A stretch of DNA of 64,000 nucleotides from UBA9620 sp965220695. GTDB taxonomy: Bacteria > Acidobacteriota > Vicinamibacteria > Vicinamibacterales > UBA8438. The notes under the pieces were generated by a model. The model saw only the letters and a list, made by a program, of their open reading frames with translations. It did no database searches and was not told the origin of the DNA. The DNA is taken from assembly GCA_965220695.1 (NCBI GenBank), contig OZ244838.1, positions 3,286,001 through 3,350,000 on the forward strand. The letters run 5' to 3'. Positions within the stretch are counted from its first letter, which is position 1. Every line of letters begins with the position of its first letter. The position numbers and the translations under genes are program-made. Shown piece by piece: positions 8,862 through 17,803 of this stretch.

Positions 8862-9956
8862 CTAGCGCCCCACCAGCGCCTTCAGCCTGTTGAACAACCG
8901 CACGTGCGGGCGCAACCGCGCCAGCGCGTCAGACAGGGCCTGCGCGTCGAGACCTGGATTCTCAATCGAACCGCCGTCGCCCTGTTCGAGCCCTCGCTGG
9001 TAGGCGACCAGCCGGCCGGTCAGTACCTGCAGCGCCTCCTTGCGCGAACCGTCCTTCAACCCATCGACGTAGCGCTGCACGTCACGCGCGGTGTCGCCGG
9101 GGTGCAACTCGGGCAGGTCCGCCCGCAGGTAGTCGCGCATCGCCAGCACCAGACTTCGCCCGGCCGCCGCAGCCCGTTCGCCATCAGCGCCGGGCGGCAG
9201 GTCCTCCAGCGCCTTCAATGCCTTCGACACCTGACGCCGGGCCTCCCAGATCGAGGGCGGCACCGGAATCTGCGCCTCCAGCCGGGCCAGCTCATCGGCT
9301 TCCTGCTGCTTCTCGAGGGACATCACCTTCGGCGTGCGGGCGTGACGCACGAGCATCACGAGCCAGACGAGGAGCGGCAGCGGCGCCACGCTCCACGCCA
9401 GCGTCTGGAAGAGCGTCGCCCGTCCGGCGAAACTTCCCAACTCGATGGTGTCCCTGATATCAAGCAACGGCTCGTCGGTGATCGAGGTCACGTAGCGCAC
9501 CAGCCCCTGTCCGCCGTCGACCTGCTGGACCTCGGCATCCTCGATGTCTTCGCCCAGATCCCGCACCAGGTAGTAGAAGCTGAAATTGGGGAGCAGATAC
9601 GTCATCTTGTTCGGGTCGACCAGGCGGAACCCGTAGATGAAGTCCCAGATGTGCTCGTCGCCGATCCGGCGCTTCTCGACGGTCAGCGACACCCCTTCGA
9701 AGGGATGTACCGGCAACGCCTCGGGCGACATGCGATCTTCGAGAATGATGATCTCCTGCCCCTCGGAGACCAGATCGGGGAACCGCACCCGATAGGGCTG
9801 GGTGATCAGGTCGCCGGTTTTCACGACCGTTGGCTCGAGCGCCAGGGTCTCGACACGCACCGGTGACCTCGGCGCATCGACACCGCCGGGCGGTTGCGCG
9901 AGGGTGATCACCGGAACGGCGAGCAGGAGGATGCCGAGTACAGGTATGCGGGTCAT
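8862..9956 (-). CDS. MxaA-like exported membrane protein
   Basis: A 364-residue protein with a signal peptide (about residues 1-20, ending TLAQ), a beta-rich extracytoplasmic part to about residue 175, one membrane helix (about 182-203) and a cytoplasmic helical tail rich in Arg and Glu that begins with RHARTPK. This layout matches MxaA and the BatD/DUF4381-type proteins found between DUF58 and vWA genes. The function is inferred only from position: part of a MoxR-driven assembly machine. The ATG at 9956 lies 10 bp downstream of the preceding DUF58 gene's stop, so the two are probably co-transcribed. Confidence 0.6.
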   Translation of the reverse strand: MTRIPVLGILLLAVPVITLAQPPGGVDAPRSPVRVETLALEPTVVKTGDLITQPYRVRFPDLVSEGQEIIILEDRMSPEALPVHPFEGVSLTVEKRRIGDEHIWDFIYGFRLVDPNKMTYLLPNFSFYYLVRDLGEDIEDAEVQQVDGGQGLVRYVTSITDEPLLDIRDTIELGSFAGRATLFQTLAWSVAPLPLLVWLVMLVRHARTPKVMSLEKQQEADELARLEAQIPVPPSIWEARRQVSKALKALEDLPPGADGERAAAAGRSLVLAMRDYLRADLPELHPGDTARDVQRYVDGLKDGSRKEALQVLTGRLVAYQRGLEQGDGGSIENPGLDAQALSDALARLRPHVRLFNRLKALVGR

Positions 9957-9966
9957 GTGCAGGGGT

Positions 9967-10887
9967 CTACTGGCGGGCGATACGCGAAATCAGGAACTTG
10001 GGGAGTTCCTCGATGTGATTCTGGGGAGTCAGCACGACCGAGTCTATACCGGCCTGATGCTTCAGCTTGTACTGCAGGGCCGCGCGAGACTCCTCGATCC
10101 GACGACGGATCGCGCCCGCCTTCCGCGCCGAAATCACGGTCTGTTGTCCCGTCTCCATGTCAGAAACGCGGATATACCCCAGGCGGCTCTTGACCCGAAA
10201 CTCCTCAGGGTCGTCCAGGATGATGACGATCATATCGTGCTTCGACGCCAGCGTGCTCAGCAGCTTGAAGTTGATCGCATCGTGATCGTTGACGAGATCG
10301 ACGAGGTCGGTGAGGATGATGACCGAGTGCCGCATCTTGAGGCGCGCGAGCATGAATTCGAACGCGACTTTCAGATGCGCCGGCCGCCGGGCCGGGAGCT
10401 CGCGCTCGAGCTTCATCTTCTCGAAAATCTGATGCGCCATGTGGAACACCTGCGACGATCCGAGCTTCGGGCGCATGTAGATCTCGATTCGATCTGAATA
10501 TCCGAGCAGCCCGACCGGGTCGCGCAAGTTGGAACGGGTCAGCCCGATGTTGCCGAGCAGATCCAGCATCAACAACGCCTTGTTCGAGTCGTGCGACACC
10601 TGAAACAGCGTCGAGTAGGACAGGTCGCACGCAATCAGGGTGCGTAACTCCTTCGGCTCCATCCGTTCGATGCGATAGAGCTTCTCGGGATAGGTGCGCA
10701 GACTCAGGGTCCACGATACGTCCCTCAGGGGCTGACCCGGTCTCCACTGGTCGACCCCGACGATGTCGTAGCCGGCCCCCTTGAAGCCGCTCTTGTGCTC
10801 GCCGAAGTGAATGCTTGTGGACCGTTTCCTGGCCCGGATGCCGTGCTTGATGTCACGGAACCTGGCGTAGACCTCTTCTACTTCCAC
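9967..10887 (-). CDS. DUF58 protein, MxaS-like
   Basis: A 306-residue soluble protein with the DUF58 signature: a VGVDQWRPGQPLRDVSW stretch at about residues 40-60, then ELRTLIACDLSYSTLF (a vWA-like strand in which DLSYS replaces DxSxS), and later SVIILTDLVDLVND. It is the MxaS equivalent in the operon. The start is a GTG at 10887, inside the end of moxR (10-bp overlap), supported by a strong GGAGGT site 6 bases upstream, so translation is probably coupled to moxR. DUF58 proteins are thought to bridge MoxR ATPases and membrane vWA proteins. Confidence 0.8.
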   Translation of the reverse strand: MEVEEVYARFRDIKHGIRARKRSTSIHFGEHKSGFKGAGYDIVGVDQWRPGQPLRDVSWTLSLRTYPEKLYRIERMEPKELRTLIACDLSYSTLFQVSHDSNKALLMLDLLGNIGLTRSNLRDPVGLLGYSDRIEIYMRPKLGSSQVFHMAHQIFEKMKLERELPARRPAHLKVAFEFMLARLKMRHSVIILTDLVDLVNDHDAINFKLLSTLASKHDMIVIILDDPEEFRVKSRLGYIRVSDMETGQQTVISARKAGAIRRRIEESRAALQYKLKHQAGIDSVVLTPQNHIEELPKFLISRIARQ

Positions 10888-11993
10888 GGCGGAACCTCCA
10901 TGTCCCGCACGACCTGCTCGAGCAATTCCTCCTTGTTGACCGAGAATTCCATGCCTTCGCGCAGCACGAGCCGGTGCGCGAGCACCGGGAGGGCCACCGC
11001 CTTGATGTGATCCGGCGTGATCATCGTGTCGCCGTTGAAGAACGCGAAGGTCCGGGCCACTGCTTCGAGGTGGAAATGAACGCGCGGCGAGATTCCGACC
11101 CGGATGTACTCCCGGACCGTGCGCGCGGCGCGGCCCATGACCCGGTGCGGCCGCGTGTTGCGGATGAGCCGCACCTTGTATTGCTGGGCGTAATCGGACA
11201 TCTGCACGGTGTCGAAGATATATTGCGCGATGTCGAGCACCTCGTACAGGTCGGTGAGCTTCTCGACCTTGCGCCCGACGACGTTGCGCGAGCTGATCTT
11301 CAGCTCGTCCTCTTCGTCCTCCGGGTCCAGCATGTTGATTGACAGCGTCGTGCGATCGAGCTGCGCGACCGGATTGGCGAAGGTGCCCTCCTCTTCACCG
11401 AAAATGTTCTCGGTGCAGATCACCATGAAAAACCGCGGCCCCGTGAGGTCGCCGAAATCGCACGACAACGGGAACAACGGCAGTACCTTGCCCTCGGCGA
11501 GGTTGCCGTAATCCGAACTGAGCGTGGCCGAACTCTCCTCCATGCCCTCGAGCACGGCCGCCTTGGTCTTGCCGGACAGCCGGTTGTCTTCGTCGATGAG
11601 CACGATATGCGCCATCAGCTTGCCCGGCTTGAATTGGAGCCTCCGGGTGCCGTCGGTGTCTTCGACGATCGTCTCGTAACCGAGGATATCCTCGGGCATG
11701 TAGGTGGGCAGCCCCTGGATGCGCTCGAACTTGGCATCGATCGCCATCGCGCAGGCGCTCACGAGATCGGTCTTGCCGGTACCGGTCGGCCCCCTGAACA
11801 TGACGTGAGGCTGACGCAGCAGCTTGGTCTGGCTCAGCTTGTCGGTATAGGGCAGCAGCGTGAAGAACGCCCACGACAGGATGCGAGCAGCATCGTCGAG
11901 ACCGTAGAGCCACTTGGTCGACTCCTTCTGGAACCGCTGGACCACTTCATTGGCCCGGTCGAAGTCGACGGCGCGCGTGGGTTGGACGACCAT
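10878..11993 (-). CDS. moxR: MoxR-family AAA ATPase (MxaR-like)
   Basis: A 371-residue AAA+ ATPase. Walker A GPTGTGKT is at residues 68-75 and Walker B VLIDEDNR at 131-138 (most MoxR proteins have DEINR, so the Asp is a small deviation). It is followed by KTKAAVLEGMEE, the usual MoxR stretch, and a sensor-1 region CTEN. MoxR ATPases act as chaperones for metal insertion or complex assembly with vWA partners. It heads the six-gene minus-strand operon. The ATG at 11993 has GGAGAG upstream. It lies 161 bp downstream of the TonB receptor gene, separated by a hairpin. Confidence 0.88.
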   Translation of the reverse strand: MVVQPTRAVDFDRANEVVQRFQKESTKWLYGLDDAARILSWAFFTLLPYTDKLSQTKLLRQPHVMFRGPTGTGKTDLVSACAMAIDAKFERIQGLPTYMPEDILGYETIVEDTDGTRRLQFKPGKLMAHIVLIDEDNRLSGKTKAAVLEGMEESSATLSSDYGNLAEGKVLPLFPLSCDFGDLTGPRFFMVICTENIFGEEEGTFANPVAQLDRTTLSINMLDPEDEEDELKISSRNVVGRKVEKLTDLYEVLDIAQYIFDTVQMSDYAQQYKVRLIRNTRPHRVMGRAARTVREYIRVGISPRVHFHLEAVARTFAFFNGDTMITPDHIKAVALPVLAHRLVLREGMEFSVNKEELLEQVVRDMEVPPWK

Positions 11994-12059
11994 GGATCCG
12001 TACTGCTCTCCTTCCGTTCCGCAACCGAATCACCGGTCTTCGGAACTAGTGTCGGCGAG

Positions 12060-12084
12060 CGCCTCGCCCGACTCGGGCAAGGCG
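12060..12084 (-). terminator. GC-rich hairpin between TonB receptor and moxR
   Basis: A near-perfect inverted repeat: CGCCTCGCCCGA on the left pairs with TCGGGCAAGGCG on the right around a very short loop, with one C/A mismatch on this strand (a T-G pair in the minus-strand RNA). It lies downstream of the TonB receptor stop and upstream of moxR, where a transcription stop or attenuator would be expected. No T-tract follows in either direction, so a classical Rho-independent terminator is not shown. Confidence 0.35.
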
Positions 12085-12154
12085 AGGTTTCGCCACGGGC
12101 GGCAAGTGTGGCCCCGCCCTTCTGCACGCGTCAAGGCAAGACCCTCCGCGGCGC

Positions 12155-14512
12155 TCAGTTCAGGCCGCCCCCGATCGTGAGGCCGACGTAAATCTCCCGA
12201 TCCGGCGACGGCTCGTAGTAGCGGCCGCCGAAGGCGTTCGTGATCGTAGACGAGTTGTACCGCTCATCGAACAGATTGTCGATCCCGACGAACGGGCGCA
12301 CATCCACCCCGCCCCATCTGGTGTCATACCCGAACCGCAGATCGACGACGGTGTACGCCCAGTTGAACGCGGTGTTCGCGTTGTTGACCGCATATTCGCC
12401 GACCCGCCGCACCGTGGCGCCCGAACGCAGGCCGAACGGGGCGGTGTAGTTGAACCCGACGAACGCCCGGTTCGCCGGCGCGCCAGGTTCGTCGTTGCCC
12501 TTGTAGTCGCCGGCACCGGTGGCGAACTCCGCGAACGTGAAGTTCTGGTAGGTATAGGCGATCCGCGTGCTGAATGCGAGGTTCGGTACCCACTCGAGCA
12601 GCAGCTCGACACCGTCGCGTGACGCCGCGCCGGCATTGCGGAAAAACGTCTGGTCGTCGGAGTTCTGGAACGACACGAGCGCATTGTCGACCGTCGACGT
12701 ATAGAACGCCGCCTCGTACCGCAGGCGCGCCGGCTCCAGCAGCCCGCGCAGACCCACCTCGAAGCTCCGCAGGTCCTGCGGGTCCAACTCCTGATTGAAC
12801 CCGCCCTCGCCGGTCGGCGTGTTAGACAGCTCGACGGTGGTCGGCGTTTCGTAGGCGGTCGCGACGTTGGCGAACAGGTTGACACCCGGAGCGGCGGCCA
12901 CCGTCACCCCGATCGACGGACTGACCGCATCCATGGTCCGGTCGCCGGACTGGTCGCCGTCTTCCAATCGGCGGTCGCCGGCCTGGAACTGGTAATAGTC
13001 CCACCGCAGGCCGGCCGTAAATCGGACGCGGTCGGTCGGGGATATGCCAATCTGCGCGAACGGACCGGCCGACAGCACCTGTTCGGTCTGGTCCACCAGC
13101 AGACGCCCGCTGGTCGCCCGCCCGCCCGCCGCCGCGGGTGGAACCTGCGAGAACTCCATGCGGTCGTCGTTCTGCGACGCCACATCGAGCCCGGTCGCCC
13201 AGTCGACCCCGACCGTCCCGGCCTGTGCGCCACCAAGATACTCTGAGCGAAACCCGTACCCGTTGCGACCCAGCTCGACGTTGCGAAACGCCCCGACCGC
13301 GTCCAGCGCGCGCCACATCCCCCATCCGGTGGCTCGAACACGCTGGGTCTCGCTGAAGCGATGATCGACGGTCACGCCTCCCTGCCCCTGTTGTGCGCCT
13401 TCGCCCCAGTTGCGGGAAAGCGCCACCCCGCGAGCCATGCAGGCGCCGGCGATGCACTCACCCGCGCCATTCCGCATCGGTGACGTGCGGGCGTCCGCTT
13501 CGTTGAGAAAGCTCGCGCTCTCGGCGAACGGCGTGTCGGCGAAATTGAAGACGCCGCGCACCTCGGTGTCTGGCGACACCATGTGGCTGACGACGAAATT
13601 GGACTGAACGATCTCCGCCGCGCTGTTCCCACGGAACCCGTCGGTCTCGAACCGGCTCGCGCTGACCATGAACCGGGTCTGCTCGTTTCCGCCGTCCGCA
13701 CGAAGTTGCTGGCGTTGGTACCCGTAGCTGCCGAACTGCACATCCGGCGTGATCGTCAACCGCCGCGACCGATCGAAGGTGGTCTGCAGGTTGATCACGC
13801 CGCCGGCCGAGTTGCCGTAGAGCACCGAGCTCGGTCCGCGCACGACGTCGATGCGGCCGACCGACCCAAGGTCGACGTTGCCGGGCTCGGTCGTTCCGTC
13901 CGCGGTGGTGATGGGGATGCCGTCTTGAATGATCGCCAGTCCGCGCAGACCGAAGCGGGGCTCGGGCGCCCTGATACTGATGCCGATGCCGCCGGAGAGT
14001 CCATAGTTGCGCCGGTTCTGCACCCACAGCCCCGGTATGCCGCGCAGCGCCTCGTCGAGCGACGTCCGACGCTGCGAGTGTTCTATCTGATCGCGGGTGA
14101 CCACGGCCACCGACTGCGGCACGTCGGCCAGGTCCTGGTCGGTCCGGGTCACGGTGACCGTCTCGGCGAGCGGTGCGATCGCGAGGGTCAGATTCGCCGT
14201 CGCCGCTCCGCCACCCACTGACACCGTCGCCGGGTCGCTCCGGAAACCAGGCAGCGTCCCTTGCACCTCGTAGCTGCCGGGCGCCAACCCGGTGATCTCG
14301 TAGCGTCCTTCATCGCCGGTCACGCCGGTGCGGGTCGCGCCCGCGCCGGTCGCCGTCACCGTCACCCCCGGAAGCATCGCGCCGCTCTCATCCTGTGCGG
14401 ACCCGCTGATAACGCCGGAGCCCGCCTGCCCGGCCCAGCTCAAGGGCGCGGCCAGCAGCAGCACCGGCAGCATCCGTACTCCGTAACGGCTTACCCGCTC
14501 ATATCTGCCCAT
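12155..14512 (-). CDS. TonB-dependent outer-membrane receptor, siderophore/metal type
   Basis: A 785-residue receptor. The signal peptide spans about residues 1-28 (ends SWAGQA). Next come a carboxypeptidase-regulatory-like domain at about 30-112 (SGSAQDESGAMLPGVTVTAT, GRYEITGLAPGSYEV), a plug at about 115-240 (DVPQSVAVVTRDQI, and GPSSVLYGNSAGGVINLQ), and a barrel to the C-terminus with PFVGIDNLFDERYNSS near the end. The DVPQSV plug motif is typical of TonB-dependent siderophore receptors. It imports a scarce ligand across the outer membrane using TonB energy; the ligand is unknown. The ATG at 14512 has GAGGAAC upstream. No TonB or ExbBD genes are in the window. Confidence 0.85.
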   Translation of the reverse strand: MGRYERVSRYGVRMLPVLLLAAPLSWAGQAGSGVISGSAQDESGAMLPGVTVTATGAGATRTGVTGDEGRYEITGLAPGSYEVQGTLPGFRSDPATVSVGGGAATANLTLAIAPLAETVTVTRTDQDLADVPQSVAVVTRDQIEHSQRRTSLDEALRGIPGLWVQNRRNYGLSGGIGISIRAPEPRFGLRGLAIIQDGIPITTADGTTEPGNVDLGSVGRIDVVRGPSSVLYGNSAGGVINLQTTFDRSRRLTITPDVQFGSYGYQRQQLRADGGNEQTRFMVSASRFETDGFRGNSAAEIVQSNFVVSHMVSPDTEVRGVFNFADTPFAESASFLNEADARTSPMRNGAGECIAGACMARGVALSRNWGEGAQQGQGGVTVDHRFSETQRVRATGWGMWRALDAVGAFRNVELGRNGYGFRSEYLGGAQAGTVGVDWATGLDVASQNDDRMEFSQVPPAAAGGRATSGRLLVDQTEQVLSAGPFAQIGISPTDRVRFTAGLRWDYYQFQAGDRRLEDGDQSGDRTMDAVSPSIGVTVAAAPGVNLFANVATAYETPTTVELSNTPTGEGGFNQELDPQDLRSFEVGLRGLLEPARLRYEAAFYTSTVDNALVSFQNSDDQTFFRNAGAASRDGVELLLEWVPNLAFSTRIAYTYQNFTFAEFATGAGDYKGNDEPGAPANRAFVGFNYTAPFGLRSGATVRRVGEYAVNNANTAFNWAYTVVDLRFGYDTRWGGVDVRPFVGIDNLFDERYNSSTITNAFGGRYYEPSPDREIYVGLTIGGGLN

Positions 14513-14814
14513 TTCGCGTTGTTCCTCTCAGTCCGGATCGATTGGCGCCGGTGCGCGATCAACGTCATCCGTACGCCCGACGCGATTGCCGGCAATTCAC
14601 CGGTCCGCCTCCGCGGAACCTGCGCAACTGGTGGCGAGCTCCGAGCCTCTGGCATAGCGCTGCCGCACGAGGCCGGCTCTACGCCTCACGAGGGTACATT
14701 CCGTCAGGACGTGACCCGGGAACAACGCCGGCAGCCGGGGTGCAGCGGCGACTGTTGCCTCAGGTTGCCAGCCGCACAGGCTCTCGAGACCGATGTACCG
14801 AATCGGACGCCCCT
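14513..14814. other. 302-bp gap upstream of the TonB receptor; no gene seen
   Basis: This gap lies between the receptor start and the stop of the secreted cytochrome-like gene, both on the minus strand. I find no credible coding frame and no clear promoter. It is long enough to hold a leader or operator; I compared it by eye with cobalamin and SAM riboswitch cores and saw no convincing match. Confidence 0.4.
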
Positions 14815-16995
14815 TCAGTTGGCCAACGGGTCGGGCCGGACCTGGAACTTCACGATGCCGGGCTTCACGCCCTGCCCACCCTCGATATGCCAGGTCGCCG
14901 CCTCGCCGTACGTGGCCCAGACCCCGCGCCCCTTCCAGCCGGCGCCCGGGTCGTCGATTCGACCATCGAGACCGCGCGTGAAGAAGCCGCGGGGATACGG
15001 GACGCGCAACACCGTCCATTCACCGGTGTCGGGATCGAGCGCCAGCAGCGAATCTGAATTGGAGCCGGTTGCAATCGGCACGTCCTCGCCCAACCCGAGT
15101 GTGTTCCATTGGTCGACCCAGTTGTAATAGTGGTAGTCGGCGCGCACCGGCGGGTCGGTGCCCTGCACTACGGGACCAGGGGTGGGATACAGCGTCCAGC
15201 CGTCCACGCAGTGCCGTCCGTCCCTTGTGGCCGGGCCGTTGTGGACCGCGCATTTCGTGCGGTCGAAGCTGGCCATGTGGCTGCTGCCCGACAACGCTGT
15301 CCAGACGATCCCGTTCCGGTCGATGTCGATCCCGCGCGACCCGAACCCGGACTTGTCCCGTGGCACGTTGGGATCGAGCACCGACGGCACTTCGTACATC
15401 TCGGTGACGCAGGTCTCGGGAGGATTGTCACCGACGTGCAGGCGCGCCAACTGACCCGGGAACCGGGTCGAGCTGATCCAGACCGCCTTGTCGTCAGTGG
15501 GGTCTCCGATGACCCCGTAGCTGCCCACGACCACCCGCGTGTCCAGGGCCGGGTCGTAGCTCGACGGCTGCCCGCCCCGCCCAGGTTCGTTCCACGGCGT
15601 GGTCACGGCCCCGTCGCCGTTGGTGTCGAGCACCGTCGGGCACCAGCCCTGCGCGGCTCGCTCGTCGCCGGTCTCGTCATACAGCTTCGTGTCGATCCAC
15701 CCGATGACCTGGCCGCCGCCGCTGAAATACAGCGTGTCGTTCTCATCCTCGGCGAACTGCAGGTGGTGGGTGCCGTAGCAGGTGTCGATCAGCACGAACT
15801 TCTGCGTCTCGGGGTCGTAGTACACCGCCGATCGGAATCCGCTGTCCAGCGGGAAGTACCGGGCGTACGGATTCTCCGACCCTTCCCGGCAGTAGTCCGG
15901 ATTGGGCCGGGCGCGGATGGCCGACGTCATCCAGACCCGCCCGTGCCGATCCATCATCGGGTTGTGCGGGTTCGCCGGATCGTTCCAGATGAGCTCGTCG
16001 CCGAAGAAGCGCGAAGGGGCCGGCATCGACCGCGCGATCATGCCGGGCACGGTGTCGGGTTCGACCCGTAGCGGGACCTTCAGATTGGTCGTCAGGTTCG
16101 CGACCGGATCGAGAATCGCCAGTGCGTCGTTCGAGATGTTGACGCCATACACCGGACCATTCGCGTTCACTCGCGGGTCCCGCTTGTCGGTCGCGATCTC
16201 GTCGTGGATGTAGTCGATCTCGGTGCCCCATTCCCAGATGGAGACGACCACGTTCCGCTCGATCCCCTCGGGACGGGGCGGAGCCGGCGGTACGGCGCCC
16301 GCCGCCACCCGATCGCTCCAGTCGGCGAACATCTGCAAACCCCGCCGGCGGCCGAACCGGTTCATGACGTTCGTCATCTGCGAACCGCGCTGCCCCATCC
16401 GCACCCTGTGATCCCAGGCCGCCAGGGTCGAATCGAACTGGTCGAGGTTGTCGATCTCGCGCACGATACGATTCCCGAGCTGATGGCAGAGCATGCAGCC
16501 CTGCTTCTGGATGTCGATCCACTGATCCTGGTGCTGGAGATTCGCGGCAATGCCATTACCTTCGTCCCCGGTACCCGGGAACTCGCTCGGTGCCGGCGGC
16601 TCGATCAGGGAATACCAGTAGTTGGCCGGATACACTTTGGCTGCGTCTGCAGGGGTGGACGCCACCGTGGCTTCAAGGTCGAGAGTGTCGCCGGGCCGCG
16701 CCGTCACGCCGGCGGAATCGAGCAGGCCATACCCGCGCACCCAGACCGTGTATGTCGCTTCCGGCAACTCGGGTACGAGATACCGGCCACCATCGGTCGT
16801 GACCACACTCTTGATGAATTTCGTCGGCAGGTCGGTCGTCTCGGCGATGACCCAGACACCCGCTTCGGGCCCGTTCGCACTGCGCACGGCGCCACTGATC
16901 GCGCCGTCGGCGGCCCGGCCAGGCTCGGTTCCCCACAGCAACGACACACCTGCAAGCGCCGCAACCGCCAGCGCACTTGCGAAGCGATTCCTCAT
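14815..16995 (-). CDS. Secreted one-heme beta-propeller protein with carboxypeptidase-regulatory domain
   Basis: A 726-residue exported protein. After a signal peptide (about 1-28, ending GRAAD) comes a carboxypeptidase-regulatory-like domain (ISGAVRSANGPEAGVWVIA), a single heme-c motif CMLCH at residues 167-171, and a long NHL/Vgb-like propeller with repeats such as MDRHGRVWMTSA, EDENDTLYFSG and DIDRNGIVWTAL. It is probably a periplasmic or surface redox or sugar-binding protein; no reaction can be named. The ATG at 16995 with GGAGA 6 bases upstream is preferred. An open extension to 17121 runs into repeat element B and is not a real N-terminus. Its neighbour in the same direction is the TonB receptor. 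Confidence 0.65.
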   Translation of the reverse strand: MRNRFASALAVAALAGVSLLWGTEPGRAADGAISGAVRSANGPEAGVWVIAETTDLPTKFIKSVVTTDGGRYLVPELPEATYTVWVRGYGLLDSAGVTARPGDTLDLEATVASTPADAAKVYPANYWYSLIEPPAPSEFPGTGDEGNGIAANLQHQDQWIDIQKQGCMLCHQLGNRIVREIDNLDQFDSTLAAWDHRVRMGQRGSQMTNVMNRFGRRRGLQMFADWSDRVAAGAVPPAPPRPEGIERNVVVSIWEWGTEIDYIHDEIATDKRDPRVNANGPVYGVNISNDALAILDPVANLTTNLKVPLRVEPDTVPGMIARSMPAPSRFFGDELIWNDPANPHNPMMDRHGRVWMTSAIRARPNPDYCREGSENPYARYFPLDSGFRSAVYYDPETQKFVLIDTCYGTHHLQFAEDENDTLYFSGGGQVIGWIDTKLYDETGDERAAQGWCPTVLDTNGDGAVTTPWNEPGRGGQPSSYDPALDTRVVVGSYGVIGDPTDDKAVWISSTRFPGQLARLHVGDNPPETCVTEMYEVPSVLDPNVPRDKSGFGSRGIDIDRNGIVWTALSGSSHMASFDRTKCAVHNGPATRDGRHCVDGWTLYPTPGPVVQGTDPPVRADYHYYNWVDQWNTLGLGEDVPIATGSNSDSLLALDPDTGEWTVLRVPYPRGFFTRGLDGRIDDPGAGWKGRGVWATYGEAATWHIEGGQGVKPGIVKFQVRPDPLAN

Positions 16996-17036
16996 GCCTG
17001 TCTCCTCTCGCTGCCGCGCTTCCACATCGCTGCCCA

Positions 17037-17239
17037 AGCAGCCCGTGGCAAAAGCCCCGCTGCATTCGATCCCCGCTGAATTCTGCGTTTCCCTGCAGAA
17101 TTCTGCTGTTTCACGCTGCATCCCGCTGTGCGTCGTTGTTCATCGGTCAAATACTGCCGGTATTTTCCCTCTTCTCGCCTTGCTCAGCGGGCGCATCGCC
17201 GATCTCGGTGCAACGCGCGGTTTCACCACGGACTGCTAG
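17037..17239. mobile_element. MITE-like element, copy B
   Basis: A 203-bp element between the small-protein gene at 17430 and the secreted cytochrome-like gene (42 bp upstream of its ATG). The left end AGCAGCCCGTGGCAAAAGCC and right end TTTCACCACGGACTGCTAG form an inverted repeat. Inside are three 20-bp units of the GAATTC-centred array (about 17069-17128), a GTGCGTCGTTGTT stretch, TATTTTCCCTCTTCTCGCC and a CGCATCGCCGATCTCGG stretch shared with copy C. It lacks the GGGCAACC hairpin of copies A and C. The left flank is CAAG and the right flank CTAG. No coding capacity. Confidence 0.7.
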
Positions 17240-17429
17240 TGCCACCCGCCACAGGCCGGCGACACGGTCGCCGGGGACCGCGGAAACGGTCCAGCCGCAT
17301 CCCGTACGCGGTGGATGGGGCAAGTGAGCAATGCTGACAGATGCCTGACCACGGGTCAAGCCGACCGGCTCGCCGCAGGCAGGCGCCGCCCGTGCCGGAA
17401 TCGCGTGAAATGCGGCGCGGTCCGAACGG

Positions 17430-17801
17430 TCATTTGCGCACCGCTTCCCACTCGCCGGTGCCGTACCACGAGAATGTGCCGGGCGCTCCGGTGATGGCAT
17501 CCCCGGCCACCTCGCCTTCGAAGTTGATCGGCTGGTCACCGTCGAGATCCGGCACGACGATGACGAACGTGAGCGTCGAGCCCTCGAGACGGCCATCTAC
17601 CGCAAGCACCTCGTTGTCGCCAAGGTCGATCTCGCCGCCGACCCGGTCTCCTTCCTGTTCGAACCGGGCCTGCCAGGTCGTCACGCCGGTCTGCGTGGTG
17701 AGTTTCATCTCCCACTCGCCGCTCAGCCCGCCCTGAGCGAATGCCAGCGACACTCCAGACACGACCACGACCGCAACCGCTTTGATCACACGTTTCACCA
17801 T
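17430..17801 (-). CDS. Small secreted protein of unknown function
   Basis: A 123-residue protein with a signal peptide (about residues 1-22, ending LAFAQ). The remainder is a beta-rich domain beginning GGLSGEWEMKL with WQARFEQEGDRVGGE and ending GTGEWEAVRK, a lipocalin-like pattern seen in many short acidobacterial proteins. Function unknown. Its ATG is only 2 bp past the stop of the preceding gene (17804-18394), so the two are almost certainly one transcript. The 190 bp between its stop and repeat element B show no gene. Confidence 0.6.
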   Translation of the reverse strand: MVKRVIKAVAVVVVSGVSLAFAQGGLSGEWEMKLTTQTGVTTWQARFEQEGDRVGGEIDLGDNEVLAVDGRLEGSTLTFVIVVPDLDGDQPINFEGEVAGDAITGAPGTFSWYGTGEWEAVRK

Positions 17802-17803
17802 CG

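Noticed and set aside
14513..14814. Possible cobalamin or SAM riboswitch before the TonB receptor
   Set aside because: Short GGCAACC-like words occur, but the conserved core and pairing pattern could not be assembled by eye.
16996..17121. N-terminal extension of the secreted heme protein
   Set aside because: It translates repeat element B sequence and has no signal peptide; the internal ATG has a ribosome-binding site and signal peptide.
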